Of a stretch of DNA of 64,000 bases, positions 1-9,900 are shown in pieces. Location: contig JAKZZE010000025.1 in the NCBI GenBank assembly GCA_024220505.1, positions 372,001 to 436,000 of the forward strand. Reading direction: 5' to 3'. The notes under the pieces are model-generated. The model made no database searches. It had not been told where the DNA came from and saw only the letters and a list, made by a program, of their open reading frames with translations. The position numbers and the translations under genes are program-made. The DNA comes from Rhizopus arrhizus. Taxonomy: Eukaryota; Mucoromycota; Mucoromycetes; Mucorales; Rhizopodaceae. Numbering within the stretch: position 1 is the stretch's first letter; every line of letters begins with the position of its first letter.

Positions 1-906
1 AGGCTTTCATCTTTCTTTTCCTCTTCTTTTTTCGCTTTAGGTTGAAATGGATCTGATTGAGGTTTCCCGTTGGTAAGTGCACTGAAATAGGTCTGTGCAA
101 ATTTTCCAGATGCTTCAAGTTCATCTAACTTGGGCTCGTAAGCAGCCAATAGCTAAAGTTTTACCTTAATATTTAGTCTATGCATTTTCTCTCTCTCTAA
201 AAAAAGATGTTTTACCTTGCATATAATCATATGAATTGTATACGGATCCGCCAATGATTCAATCAGGTTGAAGAGAACCAAGTTTGATAATATCTCCCGA
301 ACCAATTGCCGTACACAACTGCTTTCATAATCTTTGCTTTCTAATAATATCCTTAATATAGCCTCTGTCATCAATCGAAGGTATTCGAATTCTCTATGTT
401 CTATAGGCTCCAGTGCATAGTGAGGCTGCATGCCATGGAAGAGCTCAGCTACCGAATTTGAACCACTACCATGGTTCATATGTATACGTATTTTGGCTTC
501 TCGATAGTCATGGTAATGCAGTGTTAATAATTTTGGTATATCTATCAAGATCAATTCAGTCCAATCCACCTTTTTATACGAGGGGAGTTAAGGCCAACAA
601 CAGAATAGAGTGCCACTTGTCAATTTTTACCTCATAACGAAGCCTTTTTTCAAGCTTTTGAACGACCAAAATTAAAATCTTCATGATTTCTGTTGTTAAA
701 TCTTGGTCAGTGGTAATCAATCTATACCAAGGATGAATAAAGTCTCGTATAAGAAACGCGAAATAGGTATAAAGTTCAAGATCGACTGCTTTAGAATTGG
801 TAATGTCTATAGGTGGACCTAATCTTCTAGGATCTGTCTTTGGTAAAGTGAGTAGTTCTGGAAATAGAATTCTTAAATGTAAAGGTCTGAGGTTATTGTT
901 GTTCAT
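1..906 (-). CDS. PXA-domain protein (sorting-nexin-like), 5' part
   Basis: Three exons read leftwards: 631-906, 216-569 and 152 to the window edge, with introns 570-630 and 153-215 that have GTAAAA donors and AAG/TAG acceptors and keep the frame. The joined protein starts MNNNNLRPLHLRILFPEL. It then shows a PXA (PX-associated) helical domain: a D-F-I-H-P-W-Y segment, a K-R-L-R-Y-E-V-D-W-T-E-L segment across intron 1, and I-P-K-L-L-T-L-H-Y-H-D-Y-R-E-A. PXA domains occur in Mdm1/Snx13/Snx14-type and related fungal proteins at endosome, vacuole or ER contact sites. The third exon becomes charged and Lys/Glu-rich (KKEEEKKDES) and runs off the window, so any PX or RGS domain lies outside. The start is the first ATG of the long exon. 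The family is fairly sure; the exact orthologue is not. Confidence 0.7.
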
Positions 907-3545
907 TGTTTTTAAAAGAAGGAAGAAAAAAAGGTGATATCAGTTGATCTCGAAAAGGGAAGAGTGAGCTTGTGTTACTCCGTCACGTGAATCAATTGGT
1001 TTAAACAATGCAGGCTGAATAGCTTATGACAGCTTGTTTCATTTAGCGCTACCTTCTTCTCAACTTTCTCTTTTATTCATTTCCTCTAAAAACTGCATGA
1101 ATTCAAGTAAAAAATCAACTAAGCATAAACCTATTAATGACATTTTGTCCAATCCGAAATCTGAGTGTTCAAAAAAAGGTTCACAAAGGCGTCCAGTAAT
1201 CATCAGGAATTTAATCAGTCCAAAGACAGAATGACGCTTAAAAAATTATTCAGTTGTTCAGTAAAAGGCGAACGAGATGTTGAAAAGAATAACGATAGGT
1301 GCAAGGCAGTGATATATGAACTATTACAAATGTTCCAATAGGTAAAGCCGATTATAAGATAGTGAAGGGTCGTCATCAAAATTCTACTGAGGTTAATAGA
1401 CTTGAAAGTGGAGTTAGTGCACTGTTATGTAGAATAGAGAGGAATCTCTGTATTCAATTAAATAAAGATGAAAAACAGAAGTTTATGAATTTCTTGAATC
1501 TTTTTATTGTTAAAAGACAAGAAAGAGAATTCAATGGATATAAACTATGTCCTGTTTATAAAGTTGACTATCAAGGAATTAAATTTGCACAAGTTAAACT
1601 ATTGGTTATTTGCGTGCAGCTATGATTATATAACATATAGTGTAAAGAAAGCTTAAATACAGTCATTATGTAATATAAAGATGTCTAGTAGTTTTATATA
1701 GTATTTAAATATTCAATGAAAAAGACACAATAACCAATGGCCAACCGAGATTCATTCAAGGATACCAAGTTGGGAGCTGCAAAATATCATAAAAGCTGCG
1801 TATATAGACGAAAGTAAAGCGAATACATGGAAATAATTTCATGATAATATCTTGTCAGACTGTTCGCTTTTTGGGACATTAAACAATCAATTTTTCAAAC
1901 CAAGAAAAGTAGGCATGCAGTCGAGAATGTATCCCTGGCCATGATAAAGAGTAAGCAAGTCTTTGTAAGATAATTTCTATGTAACAAATAAAACTAAGTT
2001 GAACATGATTTTGTCTAAATAGGTTGTATCCAACATTCGTTCTATTTTGTGGATGAGGTGGAGGTAGAAAACTTGCTGGGAATGAGATGTTGAATGATAC
2101 ATCACAGGCATGCTTCCTGCGTGAGGTTGTATCTCTGTGGACAAGGGTGGAATATACCCAGTAGCTTTGATCTATAGTTTTACCATCAACTACAACCAGA
2201 TGAACAACCAAATATCGGCAATTAATAGAGTATTTTAAATAAGCTTCAATGGCTTTTGAGCCTGTCTAGGAAGCTATTAGAAACTGACAAATACAAACAA
2301 ACATGGGAAATGGAAATTAAGAGCAAAACTTTCCTTGACGAACAGCTTTTTATATCGAATCTGTTGATCTTAATATGATTCAGTTACTGAGAAAACAACA
2401 ATTGACAAGGCAAGTTTAATGGCTGAAGCTAGGAATAGATCATGAACGATTGATGGATCTGTAGATCTACAGGTATGATATATATCATGTAACCATCCAA
2501 ATGGTGCAGGGCATGTCGTTTATCTCTGATAGAGAAAAAAGGAACACAGGTGTTAGACTAGAGTTATTCATAAGTGGTGAAATAAATAGTCTTAACTACA
2601 AGGAGCAATACCATCATATCGAAAATTTCGTTCGTCAGCACAACAGTAAAGTATGTTGCTTCACCTAAAGCTCTAGAGCACTACGGCCTCCTTGGCAAAG
2701 CAATTATCACATATGGGTGCATTGAATACTAGACTCTGGATTCCATTTCAAGAGTTGTTCGTCAATGCACTGAAGGGCTTCAAAGATAGACTTAAGCAGC
2801 CAAACAAGAGGCAAAACATGTAAGAGTTTGGATAGTAATGCAATCCCTTTTTTTTTTGTTTTATTGAAGATTGAGTTGCACAATGGAGCATCCTTACAAA
2901 CTATTGCAAGAAAAGCACTTGATCACTTGCTAAACATAAAAAATTTCTGAAAAAAAAAAAAGCAAGCTTTAAAGCAAACGCTTCCTTGTTATTATTTCAG
3001 ACCATAGTTTCCAATCACACAAAAAGGACCAAAGAGGGTAACGAAAAGTTGCAGGTTTGCTTGATGCGTAAATGAATTTTAAAAAAAGTTTTTCTGTGTT
3101 ACAATTCTATTTGCTTACTTTTTCTCAAATAAAAAGTGACCAATCCAAGCAAAAAAATAGCCTAAAAAGTGATAGATTTAGATAAACTGTCGTATTTCTT
3201 TAATATAAACGTATAGTTATACCTTGTATGAGTCCTGCTAATATGAATTTAGGTTGACGATGACGAGCTGTTAAATAAACAAAGATCAAACTAAGAGTTG
3301 TTCCTGTTCTTTCACAAAATATATAAAGATGTAGCTTGTTTTCAAACTATTTCATTTTGTTACCAATAAAATGTAATCTTCTGTTAACTTTATTGCAATG
3401 TTCTCCGAGATAAAAGGGATAGAATTCTTCTAATGATTTGTACCCATCCTTAGGTTCTGATCGTTTTGAATAGTTTGGATTAACTATTTTGTTATTTGAC
3501 ATTGAAAATAAAAAGAAGTAAGAAAAAAGAAGAACTCAATATGAA
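907..3545. other. Gene-poor interval upstream of the composite element
   Basis: No gene with convincing structure. Short open stretches at 1034-1234 and 1362-1625 (+) have no splice pattern or recognisable domain. A run at 2655-2780 (+) reads like decayed coding sequence (S-P-K-A-L-E-H-Y-G-L-L-G-K-A with stops further on) and may be a pseudogene fragment. The rest is AT-rich with short homopolymer tracts. Confidence 0.5.
1879..2211 (-). pseudogene. Possible decayed lipid-binding (START-like) fragment
   Basis: A 110-codon open stretch contains S-F-N-I-S-F-P-A-S-F-L-P-P-P followed by an aromatic-rich tail (W-P-G-I-H-S-R-L, Y-F-S-W-F). The pattern of residues weakly recalls the C-terminal half of START-type lipid-binding domains, but there is no complete domain, no upstream exon was recognised and the 3' flank is stop-rich. 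It could be a gene remnant or chance. The assignment is weak. Confidence 0.2.
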
Positions 3546-3732
3546 TACTGTATTTCCGCCGTCAATTGGTCACTTTTTTGATAAACTTGGTCACTTATTA
3601 AGTTTCAATTGGTCACTTTTCTGAACTTCAATTGGTCACTCTTCTGAACTTCACTTGGCCACTTTTTTGATCCTCAATTGTTTTTTTTTTTTTTTTTTTT
3701 TTATGGATGAAAATTTTAATATTTATTAAAAC
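3546..3732. repeat. Left TIR of composite element, with GGTCAC iterons
   Basis: After the 32-base perfect terminus come several variants of the unit CAATTGGTCACTTTT: GGTCAC at about 3568, 3589, 3611 and 3633, plus a degenerate GGCCAC at 3658. They are followed by GATCCTCAATTG, a run of about 22 T and a 30-base AT-rich inner part ending ATTTATTAAAAC. All blocks recur inverted at 14708-14834, where fewer iterons remain. Subterminal iterons of this sort are usually transposase-binding sites. Confidence 0.8.
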
Positions 3733-3936
3733 TACACACTCTTTCGTGTTTTCAAACGTTACACTAAATTCTGAATCCAAGCAAAATTTTGTGTTTGAAA
3801 GCAAAGCAATCAGTTATAAGAAACAACATTATTCACACCGCCTACTTGAGGAAAATATTATATTTGAATTTGGGAGACGGCTCACAATTATCACACAAGT
3901 TATCCGCTTTTTCAAAACCTATATTTTGGAAACAAA

Positions 3937-5067
3937 ATGGACAATAACATTAACCAAGAACTAAATAACACCCTCGCCGGACTATGCAACATGGTCAAAA
4001 CGCTAAGTGACCAGGTTCAACACCTAGTTACAAAATTCGACACTTTGGAAGCAGCCAACAATCAGTTGAAGGCTGAACTGGACCATATGAGAGCTGTAGT
4101 AAAGCAGCTGACATCTTTGAATGCGCGCCCTTTAAGCCAACCAGATAAGCCTTTTAAGGCAACTGATAAGCAACCAGTGATTGACATCCTTGCTCTAAAT
4201 GCTCCGGGTACTGAAGCCAGCAAGCATGCTACTACCAAACCTGCAGCGGTTGAAACACCTGCCACTGCCATCTCATCCAACCCAGCAGCTTGGATTACAG
4301 TTGCTAAGCGCCCTGCTAAGCCTAAATATGGAGTGCTTACTTCAGAACGTAAGCGTCAGGCTACTGCTCGTGCTTTTAACGCGCCCACACCCTTTATCTC
4401 ATCTGGCTATGACTATGTCTATGTTCACCGCTCTCGACGATTGAATCGAAGTGAAATCCGCCAAAGGTTTCGTAAACTAGGTATTGACACGAGTCGTATC
4501 CTTGACATCAGCTTCCCCGCTAGTGGGATCATTGGCTTATTGGTTCATAAGGAGTTCAAGCTTATATTAGTTCAGACCCTTGAAGATTGCAAAGTTGAGA
4601 TAATCGCCTCTTTCAATCCTTGTGATGCCCAGCACGTTGCTGACGCCAAATACAACAATCTTACTGGACAAGATCGTGTCGATCTTGGTTATGCACTAAA
4701 CCAAGTTCGTTGTATCACGACTCTCCGGTTCTTACGCCCTTACCTTGTTCCAGCTGTTGCCCGCTACTATGTTGAGCAAAAGTGGATGAGTAATGAGATG
4801 GCCAATGCTCTGATAACTGAAAGGGTTCCTAGACCTCTGAAACGACGTGCAATGGAGCCACAAGCATTGATCAAGGACATCCTTGACAAATACCGACCCA
4901 TTAACGCCGAAGGCCAAACAGAGCCCATGCAAATAGAAGCAGGTGAGGAGTTCGCGGCAAATGCTTATGATGAAGACTCTGGAGATGACAGTGCTTCAGA
5001 CATGGAAACCACTGATCAGTTGAAAGATGCTAATGACTCTTCGACGTCCACCCACTCATCACAATGA
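3937..5067 (+). CDS. LINE ORF1 protein (RNA-binding, gag-like)
   Basis: A 376-residue protein. Residues about 1-65 are a heptad-rich coiled coil (QELNNTLAGLCNMVK, then LSDQVQHLVTKFDTLEAANN). The middle is Ala/Pro/Lys-rich, including W-I-T-V-A-K-R-P-A-K-P-K. Residues about 165-260 are a basic, probably globular segment (Y-V-Y-V-H-R-S-R-R-L-N-R-S-E-I) that could be RRM-like. The tail is acidic (D-E-D-S-G-D-D-S-A-S-D). No CCHC knuckle was seen, unlike many fungal Tad-type ORF1 proteins. By analogy with L1 ORF1p it would trimerise and package the element RNA. The stop TGA overlaps the ORF2 start (ATGA, 5064-5067), so ORF2 is probably translated by termination-reinitiation. Confidence 0.8.
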   Translation: MDNNINQELNNTLAGLCNMVKTLSDQVQHLVTKFDTLEAANNQLKAELDHMRAVVKQLTSLNARPLSQPDKPFKATDKQPVIDILALNAPGTEASKHATTKPAAVETPATAISSNPAAWITVAKRPAKPKYGVLTSERKRQATARAFNAPTPFISSGYDYVYVHRSRRLNRSEIRQRFRKLGIDTSRILDISFPASGIIGLLVHKEFKLILVQTLEDCKVEIIASFNPCDAQHVADAKYNNLTGQDRVDLGYALNQVRCITTLRFLRPYLVPAVARYYVEQKWMSNEMANALITERVPRPLKRRAMEPQALIKDILDKYRPINAEGQTEPMQIEAGEEFAANAYDEDSGDDSASDMETTDQLKDANDSSTSTHSSQ

Positions 5068-8000
5068 GTGAGGTTTACCGTACAACAAATGTCATGATAG
5101 GTTCTTTAAATTGTCGGAGCCTATCCACACCGACAGATATAACAAGAAGACAATTTTTCACAAACTTCCTACGCCACCAATCCTTAGATATACTTACTCT
5201 TCAAGAAACACACGCCTCAACCAACGAACTTCAACACTCACTAAATATGCTTCTTCAGTCACAGTCAGGTTGCTGGTCCACCCACTGTGGTATAGTATCA
5301 CTCAACAAGAATGTTATTGTCCATCCTGTCTTGTCATCAATCGACCAGCGCTTTCTACTTGTATCTGTGGAACATGTCAATTCACTTTTTGATACTTTTC
5401 ATATTCTGACCATCTATGCTCCGTCCAACGCACCAGATCGACGTACGTTCTTCTCTTCCATTGCTTCCTTGATACCTATCAAGTCTCTTATTGAATCTCC
5501 TACGAGCCGCCTGATCATCACCGGTGATTTCAACTACTCCTGTTCTCACCCTACCCGAGCCTATCTTGGAGCTCATCCTGCTTGGCGTTCACTTTTAGAA
5601 CAAAATATGATTAACTGCATGACCTCACCTTTGGATTCACGCCCGACCTTTCGCCGTGGATCCCAATCCAGTAATATTGACTATATATTTGCTTCACCTT
5701 CATTACATTCACAGTCCTCCGATCCTTCTATAGATTTCATTGAACAATCATGGACTGATCATGCCTTGTTGTCCATATCTCTTAAGATGTGCAGCTCTAC
5801 CCAAGGCCCGGGCTTGTGGCGTATGAACCCAAATCTGTTCAAAAACCATGCGTTTGTTGATCGTCTTACTCAACAACTTGAACGCTTCGCTTCTTCTCTG
5901 CCCGCCCCTCTCACCGACCCTCAAGTCCATTGGGAACTTTTAAAAACTTCAGTCCAACAGACCGCTAAAAGTTTTGGTCGCCGGCATGTTCAGTGGAGAG
6001 CTCAACAGCTTCGCTTACTCCAACGCAAACGCAACCGCATCCTTCGTGAGCAAAGGAATCACGGTATGCTACCCCTCTTATTGGAGATCATAGAAAGACA
6101 GATTGGAGCTCTACAACAGGAAATCACGGCCAATAACATACTGCGTGCAGGACGTCATTGGCGTGAAAATGGGGAAACATCGGCAGGGTACCTCAAGAAA
6201 ACCATTTCAACGCGTGCTTCTTCTCGCTATATTCCCAGTTTAAAGGCTACACCAGAATCTGAAGCCACCTCTAATCCATCCGAGATGCAAAACATTGCAA
6301 AAGAATTCTACAAGAATCTCTACACGTGTGACCCAGTTTCTTTGTCGCATACTGAGGCATTGTTGAACCACATTCCGGAACAAAACCGTCTTGCCCCACA
6401 AATGGCGGATCTTCTTACGGCTCCTTTTAGTTTTGATGATATTCTTCAGGCATCCACCCGTAGTCCTCATTCAAGCAGCCCTGGTTCCGATGGTCTCCCT
6501 TATGAAGCTCTTTCATTTTTGTTTCGTTTTGAACCCTTGCAGTCTCTGGTCCTTGATGTGTACAATCAAGCCTTGGAATCTGCCATCTTCCCTGCTAGTT
6601 GGACCATTACCTCTACCGTTCTTCTCCCAAAAAAAGGCAACCTAAACCTTCTCAGTAATTGGCGCCCCATTTCCCTGATTAATACGGATGCCAAAATCTT
6701 CACTCGCCTATTAACAGGTCGAATGCGTCTCTCTTGCTCCAAGATCATACATAGAGTTCAGAAAGGTTTCATGCCCGGAAGATTTATTGGAGATAACGGT
6801 CTTTTGATGCAGTTAGTCAAAACAGAAGCTGAACAACGACAATCTACAGAAGTAGGGCTTTTACTGGACCAAGAGAAGGCCTACGATCGAGTCAATCCAG
6901 AATATCTCAAACAAGTTCTTTTGAAATTTGGTTTTCCTTCCACGATAATTCAGATCATCGACAAATTGTTTTTTGAAACCCAAATTCAAATTAACGTGAA
7001 TGGCTTCTTTTCTTCATCACTCCAACAATCACGAGGTCTGCGTCAAGGTGATCCCCTATCTCCGCTTCTGTTCAACATAGCTTTTGACCCGTTCTTGCGA
7101 TCGATTGAATCAGATAACGAGTTACAAGGTTTTCAGTTCCGTCAAGCCGCTAATCCTGCTGATCTGCACATAGTTCCTCCTCCTCCTATTAAGATTCTGG
7201 CATACGCAGATGATGTGGCAGTCTTTCTCAGCAAACCATCAGACTTTGTCCGTCTCCGCCAACTCTACGAAGTTTATGCTCAGGCGTCAAACGCGAAGCT
7301 CAACCTTGGAAAAACTGAAGCCTTCTCACTCTCAGGTCATCCTCATCCCCCATGGCAAACATTCTTGCAGGAGAATCAAATTTCCTCGTGGCATGACAAG
7401 AATTCACCTTCTGCACTTAGATATCTTGGTTTTGCAGTCTGCTCTTCTCTCACACAAAGAGATGGATTCATTTCGGCTCTTTGGCTAAAAATTCAACATG
7501 AATGTAACATTCATAGTCAACGTACTCTGTCCTTTCGCGGTCGGGTCACTGTTATGAATACCTTGATCTATTCTAAATTGTGGCATGTACTTCGGCTTCT
7601 TAGTGTTCCGAAAGCTGCTCTTCAACGGTTCTCTTCACTTGCTTACCAGTTTGTGATACAAAAAGCATTCCCCAAGTTCAAATACGATCTTTTGCTCACG
7701 GACCGACAATACGGAGGCCTGAAATTGCTTGATCCAAACAAACAACAACTCGTATTACAGTGGAAATGGCTTTGTCCATTACTCCTTTCACATCAATCTG
7801 ACTCTATCTCCTTGGAGGTGCAGTATCTCTCATATTCACTTCAACATCATTTTCACGCGGTCGATCCTCTGCTTCCACTGCTATTCCCACATTGTCGCAA
7901 GGGACCTTTAGGTCAGAATAATAACCTGAACGTTTTTACTAATTTCTTTCGTACAATGGATTCATTTCAACGCTCATATCAAGACGTCAACCTTTCTCCT

Positions 8001-8915
8001 GCTTCTTGCCTCGCGCTACCGTTGGCCTCGATATACACATCTATGGCACCACACTCAACTGAGCCCCAGCCTCCATCCGAACCGGTTCCAGCTTTCGCTC
8101 GTTTATCTGTTCCTCATTGGCCCAAGATTCAGGTATCCGAAGCTTATTCATTTGATGGACTTTTTCATCGAAAACAACGACGGGATCTGCATACCTCTCG
8201 TATCCATATCACGAGGTTCTTCAAATCTTTGGACGAACATAAAATACAGCTCGAGCAATTCTTTTTGTCCCACTGCTCGCCTACTCTCCCATCATCATCA
8301 CTTTCAACCTTGGGTACTGTTGATTTTAGTCCTATTTTGAATGGTCTCCTTCCGCCCGATCTTTTCTCCTCCAGATTTCGTACTTCAGATCTTCGGAAAG
8401 CACTATCACCGTGTGTTCCATCACCGATATTTGATCCGCCTATCAGCGCAAAACAATGGTCCCGCTTTTGGAAAGGTGACGTTCCTCTTAAATCCAGAGA
8501 TGTTTGGTATCGAATTATCTACAACAAACTCTCTTGTCGGCAAAATCTGCATCGTCTGCTTCCTACATCATTCACTGATCCTCTTTGTTCTCTTTGTTCA
8601 TCTGCCGTTGAAGATCCTCTCCATTTTGTGTTAACATGCCATTATAAACATCCACTATGGGAATACATTTGGGATGTATACTTCGATCAACCATTCAGTC
8701 AGCGTGCCGTCAAACTCGCCATTTTTTCACTGCAACTGCCGAAGACCAATTACGCGCACAGATCCCACTCTTCATTCCAGTTAATCGCCTGCGCCATCCT
8801 GTCGTTATGGTCCGCCCACTGGGCTTTCGTTTTTTCCGAAACACCATTTGAATTTTCAACTGTCCTTGCTAATGTTTTCAAACATTTGTCCAAATTGCAA
8901 TCAGAGGTCGATTAA
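5064..8915 (+). CDS. LINE ORF2: APE endonuclease / reverse transcriptase
   Basis: A 1283-residue replicase. The N-terminal 240 residues are an AP-type endonuclease: LNCRSL, LQETH, TGDFN, SNIDYIF and the terminal S/T-D-H motif (SWTDHALL). The reverse transcriptase follows (about 490-790): NWRPISLINTDAKI, GFMPGRFIGDN, DQEKAYDRV, SRGLRQGDPLSPLLFNIAF and the catalytic Y-A-D-D box at about residue 713. The C terminus has the zinc-binding zf-RVT pattern (W-Y-R-I-I-Y-N-K-L, then C-S-L-C...H-F-V-L-T-C). No RNase H was seen. The product nicks target DNA and copies its own RNA by target-primed reverse transcription. All catalytic motifs are present without stops, so it could be active. Confidence 0.92.
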   Translation: MSEVYRTTNVMIGSLNCRSLSTPTDITRRQFFTNFLRHQSLDILTLQETHASTNELQHSLNMLLQSQSGCWSTHCGIVSLNKNVIVHPVLSSIDQRFLLVSVEHVNSLFDTFHILTIYAPSNAPDRRTFFSSIASLIPIKSLIESPTSRLIITGDFNYSCSHPTRAYLGAHPAWRSLLEQNMINCMTSPLDSRPTFRRGSQSSNIDYIFASPSLHSQSSDPSIDFIEQSWTDHALLSISLKMCSSTQGPGLWRMNPNLFKNHAFVDRLTQQLERFASSLPAPLTDPQVHWELLKTSVQQTAKSFGRRHVQWRAQQLRLLQRKRNRILREQRNHGMLPLLLEIIERQIGALQQEITANNILRAGRHWRENGETSAGYLKKTISTRASSRYIPSLKATPESEATSNPSEMQNIAKEFYKNLYTCDPVSLSHTEALLNHIPEQNRLAPQMADLLTAPFSFDDILQASTRSPHSSSPGSDGLPYEALSFLFRFEPLQSLVLDVYNQALESAIFPASWTITSTVLLPKKGNLNLLSNWRPISLINTDAKIFTRLLTGRMRLSCSKIIHRVQKGFMPGRFIGDNGLLMQLVKTEAEQRQSTEVGLLLDQEKAYDRVNPEYLKQVLLKFGFPSTIIQIIDKLFFETQIQINVNGFFSSSLQQSRGLRQGDPLSPLLFNIAFDPFLRSIESDNELQGFQFRQAANPADLHIVPPPPIKILAYADDVAVFLSKPSDFVRLRQLYEVYAQASNAKLNLGKTEAFSLSGHPHPPWQTFLQENQISSWHDKNSPSALRYLGFAVCSSLTQRDGFISALWLKIQHECNIHSQRTLSFRGRVTVMNTLIYSKLWHVLRLLSVPKAALQRFSSLAYQFVIQKAFPKFKYDLLLTDRQYGGLKLLDPNKQQLVLQWKWLCPLLLSHQSDSISLEVQYLSYSLQHHFHAVDPLLPLLFPHCRKGPLGQNNNLNVFTNFFRTMDSFQRSYQDVNLSPASCLALPLASIYTSMAPHSTEPQPPSEPVPAFARLSVPHWPKIQVSEAYSFDGLFHRKQRRDLHTSRIHITRFFKSLDEHKIQLEQFFLSHCSPTLPSSSLSTLGTVDFSPILNGLLPPDLFSSRFRTSDLRKALSPCVPSPIFDPPISAKQWSRFWKGDVPLKSRDVWYRIIYNKLSCRQNLHRLLPTSFTDPLCSLCSSAVEDPLHFVLTCHYKHPLWEYIWDVYFDQPFSQRAVKLAIFSLQLPKTNYAHRSHSSFQLIACAILSLWSAHWAFVFSETPFEFSTVLANVFKHLSKLQSEVD

Positions 8916-8946
8916 AATCTTCCAGTCTGGAGTTCCCTCAGGTGGT

Positions 8947-9822
8947 GTCTGCTATCTTGACAGCTTTCGGACTATAAATTTGTTTAGTTTATTCTTCAAT
9001 AAATTTTACCCTACAAAAAAATATTTATTAAAACTCATCAAAGAGTATAAGGGTTAAGAGCGATACAAGTGTATTAAACAGTGACTTGTCGCGAAAATAC
9101 AAAAGAAATTAGCATAGAGAATTGTAAGCAGATAGTTTCAATAGCTCTTTCTGGATTTGATTGATGACAATCTCATCCAAGACAGGAGTCTGTTCAAAGA
9201 ATTGTTGCCAGTGGGCTGTCCAAATGAATCGAATGACTGTAGCAAAAAAATCATAGATTGTAAACTTGTCATGATAGTGTAAGATGTAATACTTGGATAA
9301 TCTAAGTGTAGATAGGTCCTCGAATATTGAGCTGCAACTGGGACCTTTAGGATTTGACAAGTATTTCTTGAAGGCTGCGTTCCACAAGTCTTGTTTTTGA
9401 ATACAAGTAAAGAGCATATGCTGCTCTGTTTCTGGTAGCTTGCACAATTGGCAGTAGTCGTCATCTACCTTTGCTGGGATGATTCTATGCAAATTGGCTC
9501 GAGTGGATAATTTCTTATGAAGAAGTCTGTACCATACATTCCTAGGAATATGGTGTTGATCCTCAATTGGCCACTTACAGTATTTTTACTTGGTTTTCGG
9601 ACGTATTCAAAAAAATTTCGGATCACCTTTTTTTTTTGGACGATTTCTATTTCAATTTCAGATGTTTACAAAAGAAGATTGCAGGTCGTTCCTACTCCAA
9701 TACTTGTTGCCGTAGTGAGGACGGAAGATATGGTAAAGGACTCTCCGAGCCGCGCTTTTTTATTTGAAAAATTTTCTTATATAATAAACTAAAATGTATA
9801 CTATGTCTTCTTTATAACTTTC
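8947..9822. repeat. Left arm of 0.88-kb inverted repeat flanking the DIRS
   Basis: Nearly identical in reverse complement to 13826-14706. Over 9109-9822 the paired coordinates sum to a constant 23648, so there are no indels in that part. The arm contains the LINE 3' end, a reversed 3' fragment of a second LINE, a spacer and the DIRS terminal repeat. Differences seen are limited to homopolymer length (7 A against 14 T) and a few substitutions. Confidence 0.9.
9109..9582 (-). pseudogene. LINE-B ORF2 C-terminal fragment, left copy
   Basis: The 3' end of a LINE ORF2 distinct from the full-length one, in the opposite orientation. It encodes N-V-W-Y-R-L-L-H-K-K-L-S-T-R-A-N-L followed by the zf-RVT-like C-Q-L-C...E-Q-H-M-L-F-T-C, which aligns with the same region of the 5064-8915 protein (W-Y-R-I-I-Y-N-K-L-S-C-R). 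The fragment is 5'-truncated near 9585 and ends at a TAA with an AATAAA signal downstream at about 9030. The full-length LINE and this fragment lie tail to tail. Confidence 0.8.
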
Positions 9823-9843
9823 TAAGACGTTGATAATATATAT

Positions 9844-9895
<52 letters not shown>

Positions 9896-9900
<5 letters not shown>

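Larger units (their letters stand above)
3733..9020 (+). mobile_element. Full-length APE-type non-LTR retrotransposon (LINE)
   Basis: A LINE with a 5' leader (3733-3936), ORF1 (3937-5067), ORF2 (5064-8915), a short 3' UTR with an AATAAA signal at about 8998 and a short A run (9014-9020). Both ORFs are uninterrupted and overlap by ATGA. The last 65 bases of the 3' UTR recur inverted at 14641-14706. Intact ORFs and an A tail suggest recent insertion. Confidence 0.85.

Noticed and set aside
1034..1625. Two short ORFs downstream of the PXA gene
   Set aside because: Basic or hydrophilic sequence with no domain and no plausible splice joining them; listed only as an intergenic remark.
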